Of a DNA stretch of 64,000 bases, positions 54,589 to 64,000 are shown in pieces. Where the stretch lies: positions 97,431,114 through 97,495,113 of the forward strand of contig OX578138.1 of NCBI GenBank assembly GCA_951213105.1. Reading direction: 5' to 3'. Every line of letters begins with the position of its first letter. Position 1 is the first letter of the stretch. This stretch comes from Amaurobius ferox. Lineage: Eukaryota; Arthropoda; Arachnida; Araneae; Amaurobiidae. The notes under the pieces are model-generated. The model did not search any database and was not told the origin of the DNA. It was given only the letters and a program-made list of their open reading frames with translations. Position numbers and translations under genes: made by a program.

Positions 54589-56599
54589 TGTTATGGTGAT
54601 TTCTGAGAAAGTTAAATTGATATGCTCTTAAAGCAGTAATAAATAATTTTAATCTAATATAAAATAAATAACTTAAATATTTATAACTCTAAATATAGTC
54701 TAATCTTAATTCTAACTGTTAAATGAGAATCTTAAAGGATAACTGAACTAAAATAACTCACCTTTTAATAAATATTAAATTTGTAAACTAATAACCCTAA
54801 TTGATTCTTATATTTGTTTAACTTTAGTGAACTTAAATTTGAGCAATCCTTAACTTCTATAAATTTATTTAACTTACTTAATATTGTTTTGCTCTGGTAA
54901 TTGCTCAGTTCAAGTAATGATTATTTAATCTTGAAGAGGTGTAAATAAACGTAACTTTAATACAAATAAGTGTTTACCTGCCTAACAGGACTTTGTGATC
55001 TTTTTAAATACACCTTTTCCCAGTAAATATTATATCGGCTGGAAATTTCCCACCCCAATTTCCGGAACAGAGCTGCTTTATAAGCAATCAAAACACGATG
55101 TAGCATACAAGTTTTTGTAAACATTATGTCTTTTTCACCCAGGGAAATTAACAATGTTTTAATAATGATATGTAAATGTTTATACTTTTAATAATGTGCA
55201 TGTTTCGTAAGTTCAACTGCATTTTTACACAAAATACAAAAGCTTTCAAGATGGCGATCAAAACAACGCTATCTGAGCGTCGCCGGCAACTTGAAACAGG
55301 CATATCAAATGTCTCAAAGGAGAAAACAGATGTGGAACGCCGGGTTGACAGATTTGGCATCTTCAGCTCGCCAAGAAGTCCGGTGCCGGGTTATCAGTTG
55401 TAACCGCGGCGACCGAAATTCAAATTCTTTCTCGCCAAAAGGGGTTGCCGTTCCGGGACCTCACGCCAAGAGAGAAACTTCTCGTCAGTCGTGAAGTAAA
55501 TACCAACATGTAAGGTTGCTGCCCGCGGTCATTTTAACTTCCTTCGCTTTTTACAACTCCTCTCGGAGTCACCACAAGGTGCTGCTAACATGTACACAGT
55601 AAATTCCACCATTTTGTAAGAACAGGATGTTCTTATCCATAGCCAGAAAACACTTTTCCTAAATTTTCGAAGAGGACATCGCCTTGACACCCTCAACATG
55701 CCTATCCACCAAGGGCCCGAGATAACGACGGGACCCTCTAACATCTGACGTTCCCCAGCGTGCTCCAGCACCCACTGTACCAGTTCAACATCTACGAATC
55801 CGAGGCCTCTGCACTTAACTAGGTCGGTTCATCAGATGCCTATGCCCGCAACAGACGCCCGAACACCGCTCCAGCACCCTCAGTCCCAGTTCAACATCCA
55901 CGAATCCGAGGCCCCTGCACTTATCTAGGCCGGTTCATCAGACGCCTAAGCCCGCAGCTGACTCCTGTCTCGGCGCCGTCCGATCACCAGCGCTAGTGGC
56001 CTCACGGGGAGAGGTAGAAGAAGTGAGTGTGTGTGTGTGCGCGTATGCAGCAAGAAAAATAGTGGCCTCCAAACTGAGGCGAAGAGCTGTGAGTTTTGGC
56101 ATGTTAACAAAATGCCTAAAAAAATCAAATCAACATCAATTTCTACAAGTATTTTTGAGCTCTCAAAGAGCTAACACAGTAAATGGCGATGCCATCGTTA
56201 GATATTTTTACATGAATGTTTTCTTTTTACTTTGTACTTGAACAGAGCTGTCAAAATTTTCCCTTTTTTTATTTCTTTGAAACCCTGGGTGAAATGATTT
56301 AATTAAGTTTTAATAGAAATTCTAATAAATTTTTCTTTTAAATTTAATTCTGGGTTTTCATTCAATTCTTAACACTGTGTCTCTGTGTAATAATCATTTG
56401 TTTAACATATTTTGTTTTGAGAGTAAAAACACAACGCAATTTCCGAATTTTTAGAGAGTAAGATGTTGGCCATTGAATAAACTAAAAGTAAGTTTAAAAT
56501 TCTTTTATTTAATTCCTTTTTATTTTTAATATTTTAGTTTAGTTTTTTTTGTTTACTTTTTTATTTAAATTTTATGCTGATGTCGAAAAAGGCACAGCA
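54589..56599 (+). repeat. 3' LTR of the Gypsy element
   Basis: Same length as the 5' LTR and identical in every stretch compared except A at 56393 (G in the 5' LTR). The 106-bp tandem units lie at 55762-55867 and 55868-55973. Confidence 0.96.
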
Positions 56600-56603
56600 C
56601 ATG

Positions 56604-56809
56604 CTATAATTTAGCGTTAAAATTAGACTTCGTTGTAGGAATAAAAAGAATTTAGTGATCATTGAAAATAGAAAATATTGTATTCGCGTTGTCATGGAAT
56701 TTAGATACACAGATAATACGATAAAATAAAGCGGTTTTCTGGCGGACGCAACAATATATATAAATTTAAACGATCTTTAAACATCTACGAAAAACACACA
56801 CAGCTTAAA
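56604..56809 (+). repeat. Family A repeat, copy 4 (continuation right of the Gypsy insertion)
   Basis: GTTAAAATTAGACTTCGTTG matches family A just after the point where the left part stops (compare 1148-1167). Ends early, where copy 5 begins. Confidence 0.75.
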
Positions 56810-58070
56810 ACAAGAAAGTTCAATCATGCATAAAACATAGATTATTAAACACATTCCAACTTCAATGCAATTTCATTTAAACATATCTAAAATGCGATAC
56901 ATTCCTCGGTAATATTTTTTAAATTATCACAATACTAGTACATTAATTTATTATATTTGAAAAATTCATCGAAAAAAGTGAACTTCGTTCAAATGACGTC
57001 AATTAAATATAAATCGCCTGGCTCTTCGGTAATGTTTTTAATATTATCATAATACTACAATAATTTATTATATTTGAAAACTTCATCAAAAACAACTGAA
57101 ATTTATTCCAATGACGCCATCGAAATATAAAATGCCTGGCTCTCTCTATAAAAGCAGCATTTCATTTATAAATATTTTCCCATTCATTTCATTCATCACA
57201 ATACTATAATAATTTATTTTATTTAAAAGACCATGGAGGTACAAGTAATTAAACTCTATGCGTAAAACTTCATCGAAAAAAATCGTCCTACTCTTTGTAA
57301 AATCAAAGAATATTTCATTCATATCAGCTATGCAGACTCCATGAACTAAATGATTCTGTGTTAAAGAAATACAGCAATTCTAATACAACTCATTATACAT
57401 ATTTTGCTGTTTACATTTTACATAGGTGAAAAATAGGCTTCGTTGTAGAAATAATCAAATTTGGATGAGCATTTAAACTCAAATATGTTGTCATTGAGTT
57501 GTTTCAGTATGTAGATGCACAGAATTTAGGCAAAAATAAAGTGGTTTTAGGACGGATACAACACTCAATATGAATTAAAAAGAACTTTAAAAATCACGAT
57601 TTTTAGACAAGATGGATGCCATATATCATTTTGAAGTGGGTCACGTGATCTTTTCATATCATGGTCACGTGATCGCTTCATATAAGAGGTGTTATTATTA
57701 TTTTAATTTTTATTCAAAAAACTACTGAATATATTTCGCTGAATTTTTTTTAATATATTTTATGGAACAATTTGAATATTACCTAAAATTTTTGAAGCAA
57801 TTTGTGGATTTTAAATCCGCTTAAAAAATGATTGAAAAATTAGGTCCCATAGGGCTCAATGTATTTCATTTTTTCAACCCGGGTTCAATTGAAAACTAAT
57901 TGGGTGATATTATTCATTTATATTCCCATAGGTTCTACAGACCGTCTGAACAACATACTAAAATTTCATTTTGATTAAGTCATTTTTACGGCAGTTATCG
58001 AGCTAACGGACAGACAGACAGACAGAATGAACAAATTCATAAACACTTTTCAACTTTGTTGTAAAGTGTT
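56810..58070 (+). repeat. Family A repeat, copy 5
   Basis: Complete by its termini. An internal ~90-bp segment with AATATAAA.CGCCTGGCTCT is duplicated (56995-57035 and 57115-57150), and TCACGTGATC is doubled at 57641 and 57664, as in copy 2. Ends with (GACA)n and the CACTTTTCAACTTTGTTGTA dyad. Confidence 0.8.
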
Positions 58071-58379
58071 AATAAAATGGAATGCATATAATACTGAATG
58101 TTTTTTCAACGGCAGTAAAAATATTTTGATCAAAAATATTACTCGGTATTCTATCGATGTTGAACAGCGTTGTATAAAGCGTAAAATTTAGAATGAAAAA
58201 CCTGTTAAATATATGATTTTCTGTTTCACCATCTTTTTTTTTTCTTTTTGGATATAAATCAATTATTCATACTCAAAACGTACTGTGCACTTTTCAGTAA
58301 ATACAAAGGTTTATGACGTACAAGAAAATTCTTTCAACCCGAACTCTAATAAATATTTACGACCATTAAAGTAAATAAA
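58071..58379. other. Unassigned AT-rich sequence
   Basis: No gene seen. Confidence 0.4.
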
Positions 58380-59369
58380 ACAATCTGATGTGGGCAGCAC
58401 TTGACTTTCCTTATATAATGCAATGAATTTACTACTTTTACAGTAAAATAAAATAGGTTATTCTTATAGTTGATACTTATATTCTCACAAAGATATTAAA
58501 TTTTCGTCAATTAGCAGTCCTTTTCATTGATTTAGAGTCATTTTTATCCATTTGGCGAGATTTTCGTTAATTTGGCAACATTTAAAAAAGTCGCCGTGTT
58601 GGAGACATTTCGCCAAATGCGTTGCTAACATCTCTCTCTCTCTCTCTCCAAGCGTTACTAGTAATAGAGAAATAAGTTATTCTTATATAAATGGCTATTG
58701 GTAAAATGGCTATTGGTACATGGCTATTGGTACAAAAGTATTACCTAAAGTATATTTTCTCATGAATGGAACTAGAATGATGTCACCAAATTTATCGCAT
58801 GATATTACTTATGAAAAGTGAACATATTTCACAATAGGAATTTTTTATTTTTTAATTTTATATGATTTTTTGATAATTTTTTTTTTAATGTACAATATCT
58901 CGAGAACGGTTGGTTCATGCTAGCGTTCTAAAATTTGTGTCAATCGTTTTCTAATGAAAAATTACATCAGCGATGACAATTTGCGTAACTTTATTAAAGG
59001 TTTTAATGTTTTGATGATTTTTTCAAAATTTCACTCGAAAGTTTAGACGGATTCTGAACATTCGATTGAGTATAAAAACAACAGGCTTCCAGTACTCATG
59101 AATTGTAATTTTTGTACCGAATTTCGTTCTAATCGGTCCTTTTGTTCGTCAGTTATCGTCCCCACAGACTCATTGACACACATACATACACACACACATA
59201 CTTTCACACACGCACACATACACACACTTTCATCACACACACACACACACATCATCTCAAAAACATCTGATTCGTGTTCAGGAATGCTTGAAACGTGTTC
59301 TTCCGTCGAAAACTCGAGTTCGAATGTCACAATACTTTCCTTATACATTATATGTATATAAGGAAACTA
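58380..59369 (-). repeat. Family B repeat, copy 9 (inverted)
   Basis: Complete but more diverged than the 30-38 kb copies. A (CT)n tract at 58631-58648 has expanded inside the TTGGCGA stretch, and ATGGCTATTGGTA is repeated three times at 58691-58732. Confidence 0.8.
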
Positions 59370-60788
59370 ATTAAATATTTATGAAAATATGCATATCCGT
59401 TAAACCAAATAGCAACACCGTGAAACGTTTAATAAAAATCTGCCTTTTCACACTCCACAAGTTCCAGCTTCGTACTGCACAAATTATTTTCATATTATAC
59501 AAATTATGCGCTACTGTATGTTAAAAGCCCCTGATAGATAGGTACAGTGCGTGAATTAACTAATCGAAGCTCAAAATAATTACCCAGCAGATAATCCTAC
59601 ACTCTAAAAAGGCAGTTCTTGGAAAACTGGCATCAATGAATCCTATTTATGAATTCCAGATTTCATCAAAAACCAAAATTCTTTAGGATGAATTTTTGTG
59701 AAAATAATGAAGCGTAATATTGTGAGCGATTAGTAAATACTAAAATACATGGCTACACGTCTGAAAATTAAATTTTAGTGCTGCACAAGCAAGAACAAGT
59801 GCTGCACAAGCAAGAACACTTTGTAAGAAAAGTATTTATTTGATCACACTGATAAGACGTTAAGATCACGTTAAAAATCAGAGAGCTTTCAGAAGTTAGA
59901 TGCCCATCATCAGTAGCAATTATGAAAATTTTTCCTTGTGTTATCTGGCAATTTGTATGCAAATTTTGTTCGCCATTTAGGACTAAACACTAGATCCCAT
60001 GGATCCCCCTCCCCGTTCCTTTTTACTTTTTCATACTATGTAATATAGTATATGTTTTAAGACCTCCTGAACACGTTTTGACTATTCTTGGAGTGATGTC
60101 TGTGGTCAATGTGTCGTGTACACGATAGCGGCCACAAATATTAATGGATTTTCACGAAACTCTATAGCCTGTGTGATTCGTTTTTCAAAATATGTAGAAC
60201 CAGATAGAATTTTGTCTTTTAATGCGAGCGAAAATTTTATATTTTTTAACATGTCAACATAGGACAAAATTGCATATAATCATGAATAAAAGGGTTTATT
60301 TATGGCTGGATGGTCACCATACTTTATTGTTTCAATTATCGTTGTGAAAAGTAGCCGAGATACAATTTTTTGTTTGTGATGTCATTAGCCCCCCTTATGG
60401 GAGCAAGTTACCCCCCCCCCCCGTGAGGTACATTGTCAAGTATGGTATAAATCGAAAGATTTTCTCAAGCCCTTTATGTGAAGGGTAACACACTATAATT
60501 GTAGTCATCTGAACTCATAATATCAATTTTTTCGAAATTTTTCTTGGAAAATTTGGGGAAAAAAATATCTACTAAAAATGGATTCTGGTATGAGTCGAGT
60601 TGAGCCACTCATGTTATTCGTTAAAAGATCGGTAGACAGTATAAAATATTGCTCTGAGAAAGTTTATGTCGGTTTCTGACAAAGGCCAATAAATTGGATA
60701 AGGATTAATCCGACAAACTCGATTTTAAATAAAGAGGACTTCTGCATAAAAAGCTCTATGTCTTCTTCAATGGCACCATCTACTAGCA
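59370..60788. other. Unassigned sequence with a 21-bp perfect duplication
   Basis: 59777-59797 and 59798-59818 are identical 21-bp units (AGTGCTGCACAAGCAAGAAC + A). C-run at 60410-60422. No gene supported. Confidence 0.45.
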
Positions 60789-61615
60789 AGGGAACCTCAA
60801 CTTTTGTTCCGGCTAGTTTCAGCTGAAATTGGGTGGAAACGGTAGGTAGTAGCGAGAAATTTAAAACTCCTTTGACATTTTGCTTCCGTCACACCCTTAT
60901 AGAAAATCCACAACTTTCACTGTGTACTAACATTCTATTTTTGAGATGTTCTTGGTGCAAAACTCCCTGTGTTTCACAGATTTCTGCGAAAAGTATCATT
61001 ATCGCGAAGAATATGTTGAATAATTGTAATTTCATCATACAGTAATTTGTATTCGTAATAAAATATTTGGTTTCCATTACAAAATAATGTGTGTGTACTA
61101 ATTCCCCCGTGGTGAAGGGGCGTCTACGCACCACGTCCACAAGGCCCCCCCAGGGTGTCCCGTGGCGAAGGGGAGGAGATTTGCAGCTTCACTTTTATAG
61201 AGCCTCCCCCCGAAGGGTGGAAATCTGACTTGGCCTCGACATGACAACATCCATGCCCGCTGGCTGGTTTCGAACCCAATCCAGCGATCAAACGGAAACG
61301 CATGGCCCTGCCCGCTCGACCACAGGATCGGCACAAAAATAATGTACAATCATGAATGTAATATTGCGTCAGTTTTACATAAACATACCGCATGTACGTT
61401 TGTTTCTGCATAATCACACACACTATGTAAATATACATATTATACTTCAAATAAGAGCCATTAAACATGCTAATCCATGTAAACTTTGGGATTTTTTTTT
61501 CTACGGATCTCCACGCTCAATTCAAGAGATATTTCAGGGACTTGTTCCTCGCTAATACCTACCGTTTCCACCCAATTCCAGCTGAAACTAGCCGGAACAA
61601 AAGTTGAGGTTCCCT
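60789..61615. mobile_element. Terminal-inverted-repeat element, non-autonomous (~827 bp with insert)
   Basis: The left end AGGGAACCTCAACTTTTGTT (60789) is matched by its complement at the right end (61596-61615). Arms of about 66 bp continue through CCGGCTAGTTTCAGCTG and GGGTGGAAACGGTAGGTA with one or two mismatches. No transposase frame. It contains a tRNA-derived SINE; removing that leaves about 580 bp. Target duplication not resolved; superfamily unknown. Confidence 0.8.
61091..61335 (-). mobile_element. tRNA-derived SINE, 245 bp
   Basis: Flanked by the 10-bp duplication AAAATAATGT (61081-61090 and 61336-61345). On the minus strand the head has an A-box-like TGGTCGAGCGGG and a B box GGGTTCGAAACC, the internal RNA polymerase III promoter of a tRNA, most like tRNA-Ser by GTCGAGCGGG (inference). 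The body includes GGGGGGAGGCTCTATAAAAG. Nested in the inverted-repeat element above. Confidence 0.85.
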
Positions 61616-62238
61616 AGTTCAGATGTACCGTTTTTGAAATAGAAATTTCAGAAACATATCGGCAAAAGCGACGCAGGTGCAAATGGGGAAAGCAATAAGG
61701 CAAATCTCATGAAATACACATTTTAGTTTTTAAATATATAAACTGTTGAATCTACGACATAAGTGAGAAAGAAAAAGCTCTGAAAAAAAAAATAACAGGT
61801 TCTGCGATCAGAATGTAAATATGAGACAAAAAAAAATAAAATAACATAAAATAAAATAATCTGAGTTTACAGCTGGGAGGTACGAAATTAAATTCAGGAA
61901 AGAAATAACAATGGTGAAAATTTTAATAAAGCAACGGTGCTCGCTTAAGACAATATTGAATTTTGCAGAAGTAGGGTGAGACAGAATCCTTTTTGAGAAT
62001 CTTCAATTCTTTGTGACATTTTCATTTGTTCTCTTTAAATTTCAAATATTATATAAGACGTCTGACAAAAAAAAAACTCATTTAGCTGGAAAATAATTCC
62101 ATTTTAAGCAGATCTCAAGGTTACGAAGGTACTGGCCAGATCAGATTTTTTTTTTTGTATGAACTGTAATTTTTGCAAAATAGACACAAGTGCAATATAT
62201 AATATACGACCACAAAAAGCATCATCACAGAACACATT
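61616..62238. other. Unassigned AT-rich sequence
   Basis: No gene seen. Confidence 0.4.
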
Positions 62239-62946
62239 TGTGGCGGTTAACTATTGCCAGTTATGCCACCTGCACCAAAACGAACTAGAAGCGGCTTTTC
62301 TCAGTGTATCTGATAACTGAGGAAACCGCATACCATTTCCTGTTTTGGGACGTCTGACTTTCAAAGATTCCCGATGGGGATGTACACATAACTTTAACGC
62401 CGGTGACAGTATGTTGGCATGTGAAAGCCATAATTTTCGTCACCGGCATGTGTGAAAAACAAGACGATGGTGCACACCGAAAACACGTGGCGTGCATGGG
62501 GAGCACCCCCATTAATGAGCCCCAGACCGACGACGACCAATAAGATGGTCGGTCACTCCTTCTGGGGCGTTTACAAAATTCAGTTTGGAAAAGAACTTTC
62601 ATCTTTTCGGACAGAGACTAGCTCCTAAAATCTCGACCTAATCGGTCGACTCTCGGTCTACTTGCTTTCGAACTTTGGAACTACGCAGTCGAAACCTCCT
62701 TCCGACTGCTTCGAACTTAACGTTCCAACGATCAGGATTTATCCGCTTGTCGCAGAATTTCTCTGCAAAGTATTAGTATGCTGTATATATATTTGTAAAA
62801 TTTAATGTAAATAAATGTTATTTTATGCAAGTTAACGTTCTGCCTAGAGAACAAAACAACAACAACAAATGTCGGGGATTTGTGCTGGGCATTAATACCG
62901 CATGTCAGGTTCAGCCCACACAAACAAACCAACAATAAACCCCGCA
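62239..62946 (+). repeat. Putative 5' LTR of a second Gypsy element
   Basis: Proposed from TGTGGCGG (62239) to CCCCGCA (62946), TG..CA, ~708 bp. TGTAAATAAATG near 62803 includes an AATAAA signal. Immediately after it comes ATGGTGACCC, the kind of LTR-leader junction seen in arthropod Gypsy elements of the Mag group. The right LTR is outside the window, so the left edge is a best guess. Confidence 0.6.
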
Positions 62947-63540
62947 ATGGTGACCCTATGGACTTGAACGCCCGAGCATATGGAACAATTCTCTACGGAT
63001 GCCAACAATGGAGCAATACTCTACTTGTCAACAGCAATAAATTACTGCTCATATAAGACTGCTCTCTCAAAGACAAGCATGCTCGCAGACGCAAACAGTG
63101 CTACCCAACAGCTGATGACGACTTCGCAAAGCAACTGAGTTCCTTCCTGACACAATGAATGACCGCTTCCGATTACAAGCAATGAACGGAAAGTTAACCC
63201 AGGAGAACCCCCGTGGAGCAACTTCACCTTCCTCGGACCCCGGCTATTCATCTCCGGACTTTTAAAAGATATCCTTTCCGGCGGCTAAGAGCTCTCCCCT
63301 TCCATGCCAACACAGACGTCGCTGAAAGGCAGGATCCTCCGAAACAACTGCAGTTCATTAAGGTCAGCACAGGTCAGTTCCTTTTTTCCCTTCCCACAAA
63401 ATTATTTTTATTTCGGGACAGTGTGTATTCGCGTTATTACCGCTAATTCGCAAAATTACGCGTGCTAGGGAATCCTGTGTAAAAATTGTTTATATTCTAT
63501 TAATTTGTATTTTAATTATATATATTTCTATATCTTAAGC
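62947..63540 (+). other. Leader of the second Gypsy element
   Basis: TGGTGACCC at 62948 is the tentative primer binding site. The remaining ~590 bp before the Gag ATG has no supported frame. Confidence 0.5.
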
Positions 63541-64000
63541 ATGGATGGAAACGACGAGCAACCCCAAATTAACAGGGTTACATGCAAAATCCCTCCTTTT
63601 TGGAAAAAGAATGTAACCCTATGGCTAGCTCAGGTTGAGAATGCGTTCCAAATTTCGCATATCACAAAGGATGAGACGAAATATGCATATCTCGTAGCGG
63701 CGATAGACTCGGAAGCATTATCCCATGTAAGTGATGTAATCTTGAATCCACCGCAGGAAAACAAATTCAGGACCTTAAAAGATAGGCTAATTACAGAATT
63801 TGCAGATTCGGAATTAACGCAAACGAGAAAACTTTTATCAGAATTGCAACTAGGGGACCTCAAACCATCCGCATTATTGAGGCAGATGAGAGAATTAGCT
63901 CTCGATAAAGTGAACGAGGATTTTTTAAAATCTCTATGGCTAGATCGCTTACCGCCAAACGTCCGCGCAATTTTATCGGCAAGCTCGGAAAATTTAAGCC
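63541..64000 (+). CDS. gag: Gypsy Gag N-terminus (DUF7041-type), cut by window edge
   Basis: ATG at 63541 opens a frame with no stop through the last base (153 codons). The sequence has the DUF7041 pattern of arthropod Gypsy Gag proteins: PPFWKKNVTLWLAQVENAFQ near residues 19-38, then TKYAYLVAAIDSEALSHVSD (~50-69), LKDRLITEF, and a downstream LRQMRELA..FLKSLWLDRLPPNVRAIL (~117-145). It should form the capsid of the element's cytoplasmic particle. Its sequence is unrelated at first glance to the Gag at 48.4 kb, so two Gypsy lineages are present. The upstream LTR and leader support it. No lesion is visible in the part seen; Pol would lie beyond the window. Confidence 0.9.
   Translation, partial: MDGNDEQPQINRVTCKIPPFWKKNVTLWLAQVENAFQISHITKDETKYAYLVAAIDSEALSHVSDVILNPPQENKFRTLKDRLITEFADSELTQTRKLLSELQLGDLKPSALLRQMRELALDKVNEDFLKSLWLDRLPPNVRAILSASSENLS

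Larger units (their letters stand above)
46145..56599 (+). mobile_element. Gypsy (Metaviridae-type) LTR retrotransposon, 10,455 bp, nearly intact
   Basis: Two 2,011-bp LTRs (46145-48155, 54589-56599) begin TGTTATGG and end CACAGCA, flanked by a 4-bp duplication CATG (46141-46144, 56600-56603). Order: LTR, leader, Gag (one internal stop), -1 frameshift site, Pol (protease, reverse transcriptase, RNase H, integrase), 1.2-kb non-coding 3' region, purine-rich tract, LTR. Domain order with integrase last places it in Gypsy rather than Copia. No envelope frame. The only LTR difference I noticed is G at 47949 versus A at 56393, so insertion was recent. It landed inside a family A repeat. Confidence 0.97.

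Noticed and set aside
1..64000. Bacterial or phage origin
   Set aside because: Eukaryotic transposon superfamilies, SINEs with polymerase III promoters, long microsatellites and the absence of dense coding exclude it.

Overview
This is AT-rich animal nuclear DNA dominated by transposable elements. It has introns-and-repeats character: no operons, no ribosome binding sites, no dense coding. The element types are DDE mariner with a DUF4817-like N-terminus, Tc1, hAT, Gypsy with DUF7041-like Gag, a 5S-rRNA-headed SINE and a tRNA-headed SINE. Together with abundant (GT)n, (GACA)n and poly-G/C runs they point to an arthropod, most likely a chelicerate such as a spider. That assignment is an inference from element types, not from a host gene.

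Layout. 0-8 kb: fragments of two related ~0.8-1 kb repeat families (here B and B2), a third family (A) split by a complete hAT element with 8-bp target duplication, a second hAT transposase relic, and a degraded ~160-bp tandem repeat rich in ACTTCCGGT. 8.4-11.3 kb: three TA-targeting terminal-inverted-repeat elements lined up in one (TA)n tract, including a 1.77-kb mariner with a broken transposase. 11.5-15.3 kb: B/B2 copies, a 5S-headed SINE and a large foldback ending in a CCAAT-array plus TATA promoter-like segment. 16-20 kb: repeat family D in tandem, with a perfect 23-bp hairpin. 22.4-24.6 kb: a Tc1 relic and a coiled-coil Gag-like fragment. 25-29 kb: two more foldback MITEs flanking a second, full-length 5S-headed SINE. 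30.8-38.6 kb: a cluster of B/B2 repeats in direct and inverted order. 39-43 kb: family A copies and a ~373-bp tandem repeat. 43.5-44.8 kb: the only promoter-like, apparently low-copy region, followed by a broken THAP-domain reading frame.

46.1-56.6 kb holds the best-preserved object: a 10,455-bp Gypsy LTR retrotransposon with two 2,011-bp LTRs that look almost identical, a CATG target duplication, a Pol frame with every catalytic residue in place, and a Gag frame broken by one stop codon. Gag and Pol overlap only at a canonical -1 frameshift heptamer, UUUAAAC, placed directly before the Gag stop and followed by sequence able to form a hairpin or pseudoknot.

56.6-64 kb: more A and B copies, a terminal-inverted-repeat element carrying a nested tRNA-derived SINE, and at the right edge the 5' LTR, leader and start of Gag of a second Gypsy element that runs out of the window.

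No complete host protein-coding gene can be supported. The genes present work as parts of selfish elements; the biology here is nesting, amplification and decay of those elements.
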